Shown one piece after another: positions 27,048 to 33,689 of a stretch of DNA of 38,731 bases; position 1 is the first letter of the stretch, and every line of letters starts with the position of its first letter. The stretch lies in the NCBI GenBank assembly GCA_903952205.1, contig CAJBEZ010000065.1:1-38731 (forward strand), read 5' to 3'. The translations under genes and the position numbers were made by a program. The stretch is from an uncultured Desulfomonile sp. GTDB lineage: Bacteria; Desulfobacterota; Desulfomonilia; Desulfomonilales; Desulfomonilaceae. The notes below the pieces were generated by a model, which saw nothing but the letters and a program-made list of their open reading frames with translations, made no database searches and had not been told where the DNA came from.

Positions 27048-28205
27048 CTATAACGTACGTAACGCTTCACTCGGGTCCATCGCCGCAGCGGCCCTGGCGG
27101 GATAAAAAGATGCAAGCAGACCTATGAGAATGGCCAGAAAAACAGAACCAACCGCCATAGTGTAATCAAGCGTCAAATGAGGGGCGTGTTCCGATAGAGC
27201 GTTGAGTATCCCGTATGTTACTCCGATACCCACCAGGTAACCGAGAACGCCGGCCGACAATGAAACCAGGAAGGCCTCGAGCAGTATTATTTTCATGATA
27301 TGGGAACTGCGGAAACCTATTGCGCTAAAGATACCTATCTCTCTCGTCCGTTCATTAACACTTCCCATCATGGTCACGAAAACAACCATGGCCCCAACGA
27401 ACAGCACCAGCCCTGATATCCCCAGTGACAACCGTTTGAAACTGTGTAATGTGTCCATTCTGCCTTCCACGACTTGCTGAACGGCGGTAACTTTTCCTGT
27501 CGGAATCTTTTCTGACAATTGACGCACGATTTCAGAGATTGGACAATTCTTACAGAGAGCCGCAATTTCGACCATTGAAATCTTTCCTTTTTTATTGAAG
27601 ATTTCTTGCGAACCTGGAAGTGACATGAAGACTAAACTGTCATCCTGCGAGCCGGTAGGCTCAAGAATCCCGGAAACCGTGAATTCGTAGTCCTTTATGT
27701 CCAGTTTGGATCCTAAACCGGCCTTCAATCGCTCTGAAGCGTCGTGACCCATAAGAATTTCCGAATCCGATTTTGGCGCGCTTCCATTAATCTTCCACCA
27801 TTTTTTGAGGGCCAGTTCAGAAGTGAAATCAACGCCAACCGCCAGAGCCTTATGACCTTGAGTTTCAAAAACCCCAAAAACCTTTGCGCTGACCAATCTG
27901 ATATTAGCCGCATTTTCAATGGTTTTTATCTTTGACAGATCTTCTTGGGAGATTTCTTTCTGATCAAAGGACAGTCCTCCAAGATCAAGACCGCCGTAGT
28001 TAAGAGCAAGCCCTTCGGTTCGCGGGGTAATGAGTATGTTGGCCCCAAATTCATCCATCTTGTGGGCCATGTCTTCTGTCATGGATTGTGTTGTCGTGAG
28101 CAAGGCTACGACCGCGGCCACACCAACAAGTAAACCGATTACGAGGAAACATACTTTAGCTTTCCGACGTCTCAGGTTATTTATGGCTATATTATGCAGT
28201 TTCAT
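27048..28205 (-). CDS. FtsX/MacB-type ABC permease
   Basis: 385 aa. TM1 (about 17-38) is followed by a roughly 220-residue periplasmic domain and then three helices (about 260-380), ending with the family's SFYPARAAAAMDPSEALRTL-like tail. The periplasmic domain has a CKNCP motif (about 221-225), a possible metal or disulfide site. In the FTR1/P19-associated iron systems of Campylobacter and Yersinia, comparable permeases and an ATPase sit beside a DUF2318 protein; here the DUF2318 gene ends 12 bp upstream. That points to a shared periplasmic metal- or redox-related job. Confidence 0.93.
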   Translation of the reverse strand: MKLHNIAINNLRRRKAKVCFLVIGLLVGVAAVVALLTTTQSMTEDMAHKMDEFGANILITPRTEGLALNYGGLDLGGLSFDQKEISQEDLSKIKTIENAANIRLVSAKVFGVFETQGHKALAVGVDFTSELALKKWWKINGSAPKSDSEILMGHDASERLKAGLGSKLDIKDYEFTVSGILEPTGSQDDSLVFMSLPGSQEIFNKKGKISMVEIAALCKNCPISEIVRQLSEKIPTGKVTAVQQVVEGRMDTLHSFKRLSLGISGLVLFVGAMVVFVTMMGSVNERTREIGIFSAIGFRSSHIMKIILLEAFLVSLSAGVLGYLVGIGVTYGILNALSEHAPHLTLDYTMAVGSVFLAILIGLLASFYPARAAAAMDPSEALRTL

Positions 28206-28217
28206 TTCTTTACCTTT

Positions 28218-28709
28218 CTACTGGAAGTATTTTGCGCCCACTAGCAGATCTTGTTGATTAATTATCACATTGCCATCTTTGACTGCTCTCTTGAGCGCTG
28301 ACGGGTTACAGCCTCCGGTTACCTCGTTTACTTTGACGCTTTTGAATTTCATGCCGCAATTCAGGCAGACCATGTTGTCCCCTTGCTGAGCATAGCCTTT
28401 CTTGGCTCGATAGCAGACTTCGCATGCGTCGAAGGCCGCCCTGATAACTCCATCCGAACTCTTGATCACAAAAAAACGGATTGACTGACTTGGCGAAATC
28501 TTGAAATTAAAATGCCGTGCTTTGCCATCCTGAAATTCTGAAACAGGGAAGGAAAACACGCCGTTCTGGGGTTTAACATCAACTGCCGCAACAGTGAAAT
28601 TGTTGGCAAACGCTTCCTGATGGGTTGCCAGTAGAAGAACAGCCATTCCAATGAGAGCTATAGTTATCGAGGGTGTTAGGGTTCTTGCCAACTTGATGAT
28701 ATTTTTCAT
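28218..28709 (-). CDS. Exported DUF2318 Cys-rich protein
   Basis: 163 aa. A signal peptide runs to about residue 35 (ends AFANN). The mature part has a beta region (VDVKPQNGVFSFPVSEF, ARHFNFK, IRFFVIKSSDG) and then the DUF2318 cysteine pattern: ACEVCY, VCLNCGMKF and GGCNP, five cysteines in all. Members are usually found with FTR1 iron permeases or MacB-like ABC genes and are thought to bind Fe-S or another metal; the ligand is not established. It lies 44 bp after the HMA-fusion gene and 12 bp before the permease. Confidence 0.88.
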   Translation of the reverse strand: MKNIIKLARTLTPSITIALIGMAVLLLATHQEAFANNFTVAAVDVKPQNGVFSFPVSEFQDGKARHFNFKISPSQSIRFFVIKSSDGVIRAAFDACEVCYRAKKGYAQQGDNMVCLNCGMKFKSVKVNEVTGGCNPSALKRAVKDGNVIINQQDLLVGAKYFQ

Positions 28710-28753
28710 TGTTAATTCCCTTTCTATGGATATGATTTTGATTGCTGATGTAA

Positions 28754-29704
28754 TTAATTAGTTTGGGCCACTAGACGGTTGAGTTCCGTGTCTGACGCTA
28801 TCATTCGCGGCCAAAAGACTTTCCAATTGTCCTGACCAGTTAATGCGTGAATTTTCTCGCGAACGCCTAGGTCAAAGATGACTACATCGGAGTCCATGAA
28901 CAGACTTCCGACTAGTTCAATAGCCTTTTGTCTTCTTTGAACAGGATCCTGAATATCTTCAGGGATTTTGTCTTCGAGCAGTTTACGGATTCCGAGTCTT
29001 TGACCAACAACCTGGGTAAATTTCTCTAAAGAACCGAATTGATCTTTGACCTTTTCTTTGAATTGATCTTCCGTCATTGACCGGCTTTCCATGATATTTT
29101 GAATTTCCGTCATCACTTCCTGCGGTTGTACTACGACCATGTTCTTGTCCGCCGCTTGCAATAGGATTTCTTTTCCAATCGTGGAGAAGAAAGTAGACTG
29201 AAATTCTGGAGCCTTGGATGTGGTCAGGTCGATGTCCAGACCAGTTTTGAGATCGGCCATCAAAACCGGCCTGCCGTTTACGGAAGCCACCACAAGATCA
29301 TTCTTACCAACTAGAGCGGGCTTGAAAAGGCCATCCAATTTTACGGGGTAACCTGCTTTTTCTATCACCTTCTCTATTTGTTCAGGGGACGTCTTCTTTT
29401 CATAAAATTTCACGGTTATCTCCCTGCCCGCCAGACTGATGTCTGTTCCAACAACGCCAGGGGCCTTTTCGGTAGCTTCTTTGATAGTTATCACACAGGC
29501 GGGGCAGGTCATGTTGTTCACGGAAAACCTGGAAGCAACCAGGTCTCCTGACAGCATGGCGTACACGAAGTAACCACCAACTGCCGCGACCGCAATCAAA
29601 ACGAACCCCATGACAATTTTCTTCAGCTTTACGGTAGTTACCTTCTTTTCCTTGTCTTTCAGTGTGTCAAGGGTAATTTTCTTAATTTGTCTTTCTTCAG
29701 ACAT
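28754..29704 (-). CDS. Membrane-anchored HMA domain fused to SurA-like domain
   Basis: 316 aa. A cytoplasmic tail rich in Lys (1-27) and one helix (about 28-50) anchor it in the inner membrane. An HMA fold follows (about 58-122) with the metal-binding MTCPAC motif and GYPVKL closing strand. From about 130 to 300 a helical region begins VASVNGRPVLMADLK and continues through QDKLGI-type helices, resembling the N-terminal chaperone part of SurA/PpiD proteins without a rotamase domain. The topology would place both domains in the periplasm. The pairing suggests a metal-transfer or metalloprotein-folding role. AGGAG precedes the ATG. Confidence 0.8.
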   Translation of the reverse strand: MSEERQIKKITLDTLKDKEKKVTTVKLKKIVMGFVLIAVAAVGGYFVYAMLSGDLVASRFSVNNMTCPACVITIKEATEKAPGVVGTDISLAGREITVKFYEKKTSPEQIEKVIEKAGYPVKLDGLFKPALVGKNDLVVASVNGRPVLMADLKTGLDIDLTTSKAPEFQSTFFSTIGKEILLQAADKNMVVVQPQEVMTEIQNIMESRSMTEDQFKEKVKDQFGSLEKFTQVVGQRLGIRKLLEDKIPEDIQDPVQRRQKAIELVGSLFMDSDVVIFDLGVREKIHALTGQDNWKVFWPRMIASDTELNRLVAQTN

Positions 29705-29832
29705 ATCTTTGCTCCTTGGAATAGATTCCTGTCTGTCTTGATCAGACTTCTTGAATAAAACCGTAAGTCAGGTCAATAACAGCAGTAAAAACAGTGAAGT
29801 AATATATGGGTAGCGAAGAAGGAGTTACAGAA

Positions 29833-30300
29833 TCAAAAACGAAGGCAGCAGTGTAGGATGAAAGTTTGGTCTGGAGTGGAAATGACTGACGCCATTACGA
29901 TCAGCGAATGCTCTGAATGGCGCAATGTAAGGGTATCCGTAGCGTTGGTCAGATCGGGCGCCGTCTTGGATAACCTTTCATCTGTAAGGTTTTCAGATAT
30001 ACCGACCAGTTGCAGGTGTTTTAGGCAAGAGCAATTACCGCAATCAAGATTAACCGACCGGGTAATGTTGCATGGTTTTTCCGCCGGGCTAGGGACCGCA
30101 CAGCAACTTGGGGCTTGAACCCTTTTCGGAGGGCAACAGGATTGAATAGGGGGGAATGTTTGCTCTAAAGCCGTAACGTCGTATGGGACTGAGGAGGACC
30201 TGGTTTTACAGCAGCAAGGTACGGCGGACGAAGGCGCCACTGTCATGCCAAGGAATGACACGCAGTATATAATCACGAGAACTTTCTTTAACGCTTTCAT
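29833..30300 (-). CDS. Cys-rich exported protein heading the metal operon
   Basis: 155 aa. The signal peptide is about 1-26 (MKALKKVLVIIYCVSFLGMT). The mature part holds about thirteen cysteines in clusters: CCC, CC, CC, a lone C, CGNCSC and a final HCC five residues from the end. No known family was recognised. The pattern fits a periplasmic soft-metal sponge or chaperone, an inference supported only by composition and by its place as first gene of the operon. AGGA lies before the ATG. A 128-bp gap separates it from the HMA-fusion gene. Confidence 0.65.
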   Translation of the reverse strand: MKALKKVLVIIYCVSFLGMTVAPSSAVPCCCKTRSSSVPYDVTALEQTFPPIQSCCPPKRVQAPSCCAVPSPAEKPCNITRSVNLDCGNCSCLKHLQLVGISENLTDERLSKTAPDLTNATDTLTLRHSEHSLIVMASVISTPDQTFILHCCLRF

Positions 30301-30330
30301 CTGTCGTCCTTAATTATTCTCTACTAAAAT

Positions 30331-30371
30331 AGTCTAATTAGTGTCAACGCTAAGTCAAGTCTTTTCTTGAC
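30331..30371 (-). promoter_or_regulatory. Promoter and palindromic operator of the metal operon
   Basis: Read on the minus strand, TTGACT (30353-30358), a 16-bp spacer and TAGACT (30331-30336) form a likely promoter about 30 bp before the first ATG. A palindrome GTCAAG-N6-CTTGAC (30354-30371) overlaps the -35 box, as a repressor or MerR-type site would. A second TTGAC lies 11 bp on. No regulator gene of the ArsR, CopY or MerR type is present nearby. Confidence 0.5.
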
Positions 30372-30406
30372 ACAAACGGTAAATTTTCGATCAACTAGCA
30401 ATAGGA

Positions 30407-30435
30407 CAGACGGTTCTTTGCGTCAGAACCGTCTG
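30407..30435. repeat. Perfect 11-bp inverted repeat
   Basis: CAGACGGTTCT and AGAACCGTCTG are exact reverse complements around a seven-base loop. There is no T-run on either side. It could be a hairpin in RNA or a dimeric protein site. It lies upstream of both the metal operon (-) and the DUF3786 gene (+). The remainder of 30301-30708 shows only promoter-like sequence. Confidence 0.6.
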
Positions 30436-30641
30436 AAACTGAAGGCAAGCGCCGAATCTTAATATTTAATTCCGAAAACAATTAGCGCTTCCTTTTTGTT
30501 ATGTCGTATCAATTATTAATTCAGCCATTAAATCCACGAATCCGAAAAGTTCTGGAGAAGATTCAACAGCTTTAATCTTTATTACCGTGTGCGTTCCAAA
30601 ATCCCGCGCTCCTTAAAAAAAGTTTCTTATGAAATCATGTC

Positions 30642-30669
30642 TTGCTTGATATTGCGTTATGAGGATAAT
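30642..30669 (+). promoter_or_regulatory. Candidate promoter for the DUF3786 gene
   Basis: TTGCTT (30642-30647), a 16-bp spacer and GATAAT (30664-30669) lie 40 bp before the ATG. The -10 box matches consensus at five of six positions; the -35 box is weak. Confidence 0.35.
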
Positions 30670-30708
30670 CTAGATTTCTGAAAAGAATCATGGAATGGAG
30701 ATCTGAAT

Positions 30709-31323
30709 ATGGGTTGCGCATCCCCTAATCCTTTTCATTGGCAAGACCTCTTCAATCAACCGGTTGAGAAAGTCTGCGGGCAACCGGGAGTTAAACTTGC
30801 TCCGGATGGTCGATCTTACGACGTCGAATTCCTAAACGCTTTGTACCGGGTTGATCCGGTAACCCGTCACATGGTTGAGCTAGAACCTGATCCGGATAGA
30901 CGTCTAACTGAGGAGTTTCAAATCTTGCTGATCAGATATCTGGTGGCGGATAACGGAGGACCTGTTACAGGTAAAGAAATAAGTGAAAAAGACTTGCAGG
31001 GTGGGGTTACTTTCTTTCAAGGGCCTCATGCTCTCCATGTAGAACCTATAGTCAGATTATACGGAGACGCCCCCGACGATTTTGAGAAGCGTGCCCGTGA
31101 GTTGGGGGCAATTCCTTCCCTGTATGGTGACAGGGGTATGAAGTTTTTCCCATTCCCTGAGATACCGGTAACTTATGTGCTGTGGACACAAGATAACGAG
31201 TTCCCGGCGTCAGTTACAATTATGTTTGACAAATCGATAGAAGGATGGTTTTCGCTCGATATGATATTTTTGGTGGTGCTTATCGTTACTGAACGCATAG
31301 CCGGTCGCGATTGTCATTGTTGA
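30709..31323 (+). CDS. DUF3786 domain protein
   Basis: 204 aa, soluble. The domain is recognisable from WQDLFNQP near the start, the LNALYRVDPVT segment, EFQILLIRYLV...GPVTGKEISEKDLQGGVTFFQGPHALHVEPI in the middle and the FFPFPEIPVTYVLWTQDNEFPASVTIMFDKS core. It ends with DCHC. The family is common in anaerobes with corrinoid or methyl-transfer metabolism, but its activity is unknown. GGAG precedes the ATG. The next gene begins 57 bp later on the same strand and may be cotranscribed. Confidence 0.8.
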   Translation: MGCASPNPFHWQDLFNQPVEKVCGQPGVKLAPDGRSYDVEFLNALYRVDPVTRHMVELEPDPDRRLTEEFQILLIRYLVADNGGPVTGKEISEKDLQGGVTFFQGPHALHVEPIVRLYGDAPDDFEKRARELGAIPSLYGDRGMKFFPFPEIPVTYVLWTQDNEFPASVTIMFDKSIEGWFSLDMIFLVVLIVTERIAGRDCHC

Positions 31324-31380
31324 TAGGATTAGGTGATCCAGGCCCATATAGATAGATGTCATTCAAACAGGAGTAAACCA

Positions 31381-31890
31381 ATGGAATACAAACACGTAAA
31401 CGGACAGGCCTACTTCAGGTACGCCGGCACTCCTCCTATTATTAACTCTCCCCTGGCCAATCAGTATGGGATAGAGGTTTTATCCCTGATGAGCCTGGAA
31501 GAGGGCCGTAACGTAAAATTGAGAATCGTCATGGAAGATCGTCGAACGAGAATGACGTGCCACGCCCGTATTGATTATGTGCGTCGTGACGAGGCCGCTT
31601 ATCAGTACAGGGTAGGGTTTAGCCACCTATCGTTCTCTGACCAGGAATTCCGGTTTCTTCTCAGCAATTTTGTGGATGAGTCTGAAAAAGTCCTGGAAAT
31701 TGCAGATAGAGTCAGAGACAAGGGCGTTGATATTGCGCCTGTAATTGAATCTGAAGGTCTGACTGGCGTCTCCCGGATCAAGGCCGTTTCTCTTCCCGTG
31801 AGCTTGATAGAAGAAATCGACATGAAACGGGGAGGAGACACTTTCTCGGATTTTGTGAAAAAAGCGCTTACAGACTACCTTAATCGCTGA
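31381..31890 (+). CDS. PilZ-like domain fused to ribbon-helix-helix-like tail
   Basis: 169 aa from the ATG at 31381 (AGGAG upstream); a GTG 48 bp earlier lacks an SD. The first about 100 residues look like a PilZ beta-barrel (IEVLSLMSLEEGRNVKLRIVM, TCHARIDYVRRDE, YQYRVGFSHLSFSDQEFRFLLSNFV), but the c-di-GMP-binding RxxxR and D/NxSxxG signatures are not evident. The last about 40 residues (IKAVSLPVSLIEEIDMKR, FSDFVKKALTDYL) have the strand-helix-helix pattern of ribbon-helix-helix DNA-binding proteins. It may be a DNA-binding protein controlled by a degenerate PilZ domain; both assignments rest on pattern only. Confidence 0.5.
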   Translation: MEYKHVNGQAYFRYAGTPPIINSPLANQYGIEVLSLMSLEEGRNVKLRIVMEDRRTRMTCHARIDYVRRDEAAYQYRVGFSHLSFSDQEFRFLLSNFVDESEKVLEIADRVRDKGVDIAPVIESEGLTGVSRIKAVSLPVSLIEEIDMKRGGDTFSDFVKKALTDYLNR

Positions 31891-31899
31891 GTATAGAGT

Positions 31900-31918
31900 A
31901 ACGCCACCGCGCGTTTTT
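31900..31918 (+). terminator. Rho-independent terminator after the PilZ-like gene
   Basis: AACGC and GCGTT pair around a CACCGC loop and run into five T's, ten bases after the stop codon. The stem is short (five pairs). Confidence 0.45.
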
Positions 31919-31925
31919 GTGATCG

Positions 31926-32063
31926 TTGAGAAATGAAGACGTGGAAGCGGTTGCAAAACTGATCGTAGCATTTGAAATCAAGGCAGGGAGAGAACTCGTA
32001 GGGAATAATGTTTCCGGCTTAGACTCTTTTTGCGAGGACAATCGGAGCAGCTTTTGCACTTAA
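31926..32063 (+). other. Unassigned 45-codon open stretch
   Basis: A TTG- or GTG-started frame reads NEDVEAVAKLIVAFEIKAG and ends in a Cys-containing tail (SFCEDNRSSFCT). Its composition looks coding, but it has no SD and no family was recognised. It could be a gene scrap. Nothing else was seen between 31919 and 32133. Confidence 0.2.
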
Positions 32064-32133
32064 GCCTCTGTTCTTTTTTTATGGACCATTTCTATCCATC
32101 GTGTCCAAAATGTTCGCCTCCGTTGGTCCAAGG

Positions 32134-32262
32134 TCACCAATACGTTGGGTTACCATGAAGCTGTAGTGTGAATTGTCGTTTCATCAATTTCAGGTCATTC
32201 TGAATTTGCTGGATGGCTATCTTGGCTTCCAGGTGTCCTTGGTCAATTACTTTATTGGACAT
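32134..32262 (-). CDS. 42-aa coiled-coil-like protein, third gene of cassette
   Basis: The ATG at 32262 overlaps the last 16 bases of the upstream gene, a classic translational-coupling arrangement. The peptide is mostly one amphipathic helix (LEAKIAIQQIQNDLKLMKRQF) and ends in NPTYW. No family was recognised. The overlap and strand support a real small gene in one transcript with the two genes upstream. Confidence 0.45.
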   Translation of the reverse strand: MSNKVIDQGHLEAKIAIQQIQNDLKLMKRQFTLQLHGNPTYW

Positions 32263-32654
32263 TTCTCGTCAGTTGCATGATACGTGACAGCGCCATTAAT
32301 TAAGTGAACATGTCCGGTAATCAGTCTTAGCAGCTCTTTGGCCCGTCTCTTCTTATTCATTTCCGTGCTGATTGTCCTGACAATTAAACAGTGGGAATAA
32401 TCATCTTCTGTAGGGTCGTGGCGAACATCGCCCAATTGGGCTGAACGTATTTCTCCAACATTTAATCGCCCCCACAATAGAGTATCGGGATGTTTCTCCA
32501 TTATGATCTTTAGATCAGCAATTCGCTCCAGATGGACTGATGGCTCATCATCTCTATCGTGGAAACATGAAGATGACACCCTTCCACTGTCAATCACTCT
32601 TTCATTTATACGTCTAAGAACATGATCTGAGGAAAGTATTTCTTCTGTCTTCAT
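32247..32654 (-). CDS. Unknown protein B of a conserved two-gene pair
   Basis: 135 aa from the ATG at 32654, 17 bp after the upstream stop; the frame is also open from a TTG at 32702 that would overlap the upstream gene. Recognisable segments are HVLRRINERVI, SSSCFHDRDDEPSVHLE, WGRLNVGEIRSAQLGDVRHDPTEDDYSHCLIV, and a Lys/Arg-rich KKRRAKELLRLI helix. I recall comparable proteins (LxRR, SVxL, a late HDP and an H) encoded next to relatives of the upstream gene in many bacteria, always without assigned function. No catalytic fold was recognised. Confidence 0.6.
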   Translation of the reverse strand: MKTEEILSSDHVLRRINERVIDSGRVSSSCFHDRDDEPSVHLERIADLKIIMEKHPDTLLWGRLNVGEIRSAQLGDVRHDPTEDDYSHCLIVRTISTEMNKKRRAKELLRLITGHVHLINGAVTYHATDEKCPIK

Positions 32655-32671
32655 CAAGAGGATTGCGCTCT

Positions 32672-33163
32672 CTAAAGCCAAGAGAGGAAAGTCTGAACAC
32701 AAGGAAGTTGACTTATTCTAGTAATTGTTACCTTATCAGACGCTTCTTGCCAAGTGTCAGGAGATGGCGAGGGGCACAATAGAAATGAATATGCGGTCTG
32801 CGATCCCTGGGAGGTTAGTTCCAGATTAAATTCCTTTTCCCCTAATTCCCATTCGAACTGAATCGACCCTTCAGGAGTGAGGTATGTATACGGTTCGGGG
32901 AGCGTACGGCCCATGTCTCTTGCCGCATGGAAAATACGAGATAGCGCTATATATGCTAGTTCAATAGTTTCAGAGGAAGCCGGGGATTCTTTTTCATCGC
33001 AGGATTGAACGACTCTGAAGGATTCTAATCTTCGAGCAACATTAGAATAGATTTCCCTGACTAGCATTCTGTCCTGCAAACCTGTGAGTTCGCCTATAAC
33101 GTTGGCTGCAAGAGAAGGTTTGAGCTGATCCGTGCCAGAAATATCCTGTTTAGTCTGTAACAT
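32672..33163 (-). CDS. Unknown protein A of a conserved two-gene pair
   Basis: 163 aa, soluble. The first half is helical (residues about 15-90), and the second half is strand-rich and starts TLPEPYTYLTPEGSIQFEWELGEKEFNLELTS. The P-x-P...TPxGSIQFEW stretch is a recurrent signature of an uncharacterised family that often begins with a WDG motif; that motif is not present here. It is the first gene of a three-gene unit with its own promoter. Function is unknown; small size, pair structure and accessory setting are compatible with, but do not show, a toxin-antitoxin or defence role. Confidence 0.6.
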   Translation of the reverse strand: MLQTKQDISGTDQLKPSLAANVIGELTGLQDRMLVREIYSNVARRLESFRVVQSCDEKESPASSETIELAYIALSRIFHAARDMGRTLPEPYTYLTPEGSIQFEWELGEKEFNLELTSQGSQTAYSFLLCPSPSPDTWQEASDKVTITRISQLPCVQTFLSWL

Positions 33164-33204
33164 ATTACGAGACGTTTACCTTTCGTTGGGCTCTCACATC
33201 AAAT

Positions 33205-33233
33205 ATTTTAAGGCATCACGGGTGTATTTGCAA
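33205..33233 (-). promoter_or_regulatory. Promoter of the three-gene cassette
   Basis: On the minus strand, TTGCAA (33228-33233), a 17-bp spacer and TAAAAT (33205-33210) lie about 40 bp before the first ATG. The boxes match consensus at four and five of six positions. Confidence 0.5.
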
Positions 33234-33582
33234 CTTTCATTTGGGAACCATTTGGGTGTCATATAGCGCATCTACAAATATTGTGAAATGTACCTGGAGA
33301 TAATCTGGGACATACTCATAAACAAAATTCCGCCATTCGATTTTCAAATAAGACACATAACTTAAGAATGAACACTGGGGAGTTGACTGCGCCGCTCTCT
33401 AATGAATTTTCCCTCTGTTAGAAGCAAACAATCTGTAAACGTTGTACAGGCAACCTGAAAACACGCAAGGGATCTCCATCATTCGTTAATTATGGAAAGT
33501 GATCTTGAAGGTTAGAGAGGTCAAAATGGGGTAAAACCCGCCTCAACTTTCCCAGATAGAGGAGTCAAAACGCCTTTCAGCC

Positions 33583-33603
33583 GAACCGGCAATAGAACCG
33601 GCA
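33583..33603 (+). repeat. Tandem GAACCGGCA repeat
   Basis: GAACCGGCA occurs at 33583-33591 and again at 33595-33603, a 12-bp period, in the gene-free stretch 33234-33671. Each copy contains the palindrome CCGG. The rest of this stretch shows no gene. Confidence 0.5.
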
Positions 33604-33671
33604 CTAAATTTGTTTCTTGCGTTAACAACTTATTGAATTATAATGAATAACGTCCGTTAAAGATGCGGCAA

Positions 33672-33683
33672 TATGGGAACAAA
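33672..33683 (+). repeat. Left 12-bp direct repeat flanking the Fic gene
   Basis: TATGGGAACAAA lies six bases before the Fic start codon. The identical 12 bases recur immediately after the Fic stop codon at 34878-34889. Confidence 0.7.
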
Positions 33684-33689
33684 TAGCGT

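Noticed and set aside
18134-30300. Operon as part of a nitrous-oxide-reductase (nos) cluster
   Set aside because: NosL-like protein is the only nos-type gene; no NosZ, NosD, NosF or NosY counterpart pattern is present, and the ABC pair is of MacB/FtsX type.
30407-30435. Rho-independent terminator for the inverted repeat
   Set aside because: No T-run follows on either strand and no gene ends nearby.
32247-33163. Firm assignment of the A/B pair as toxin-antitoxin
   Set aside because: No known toxin fold, nuclease motif or DNA-binding domain was visible; only size and arrangement fit.
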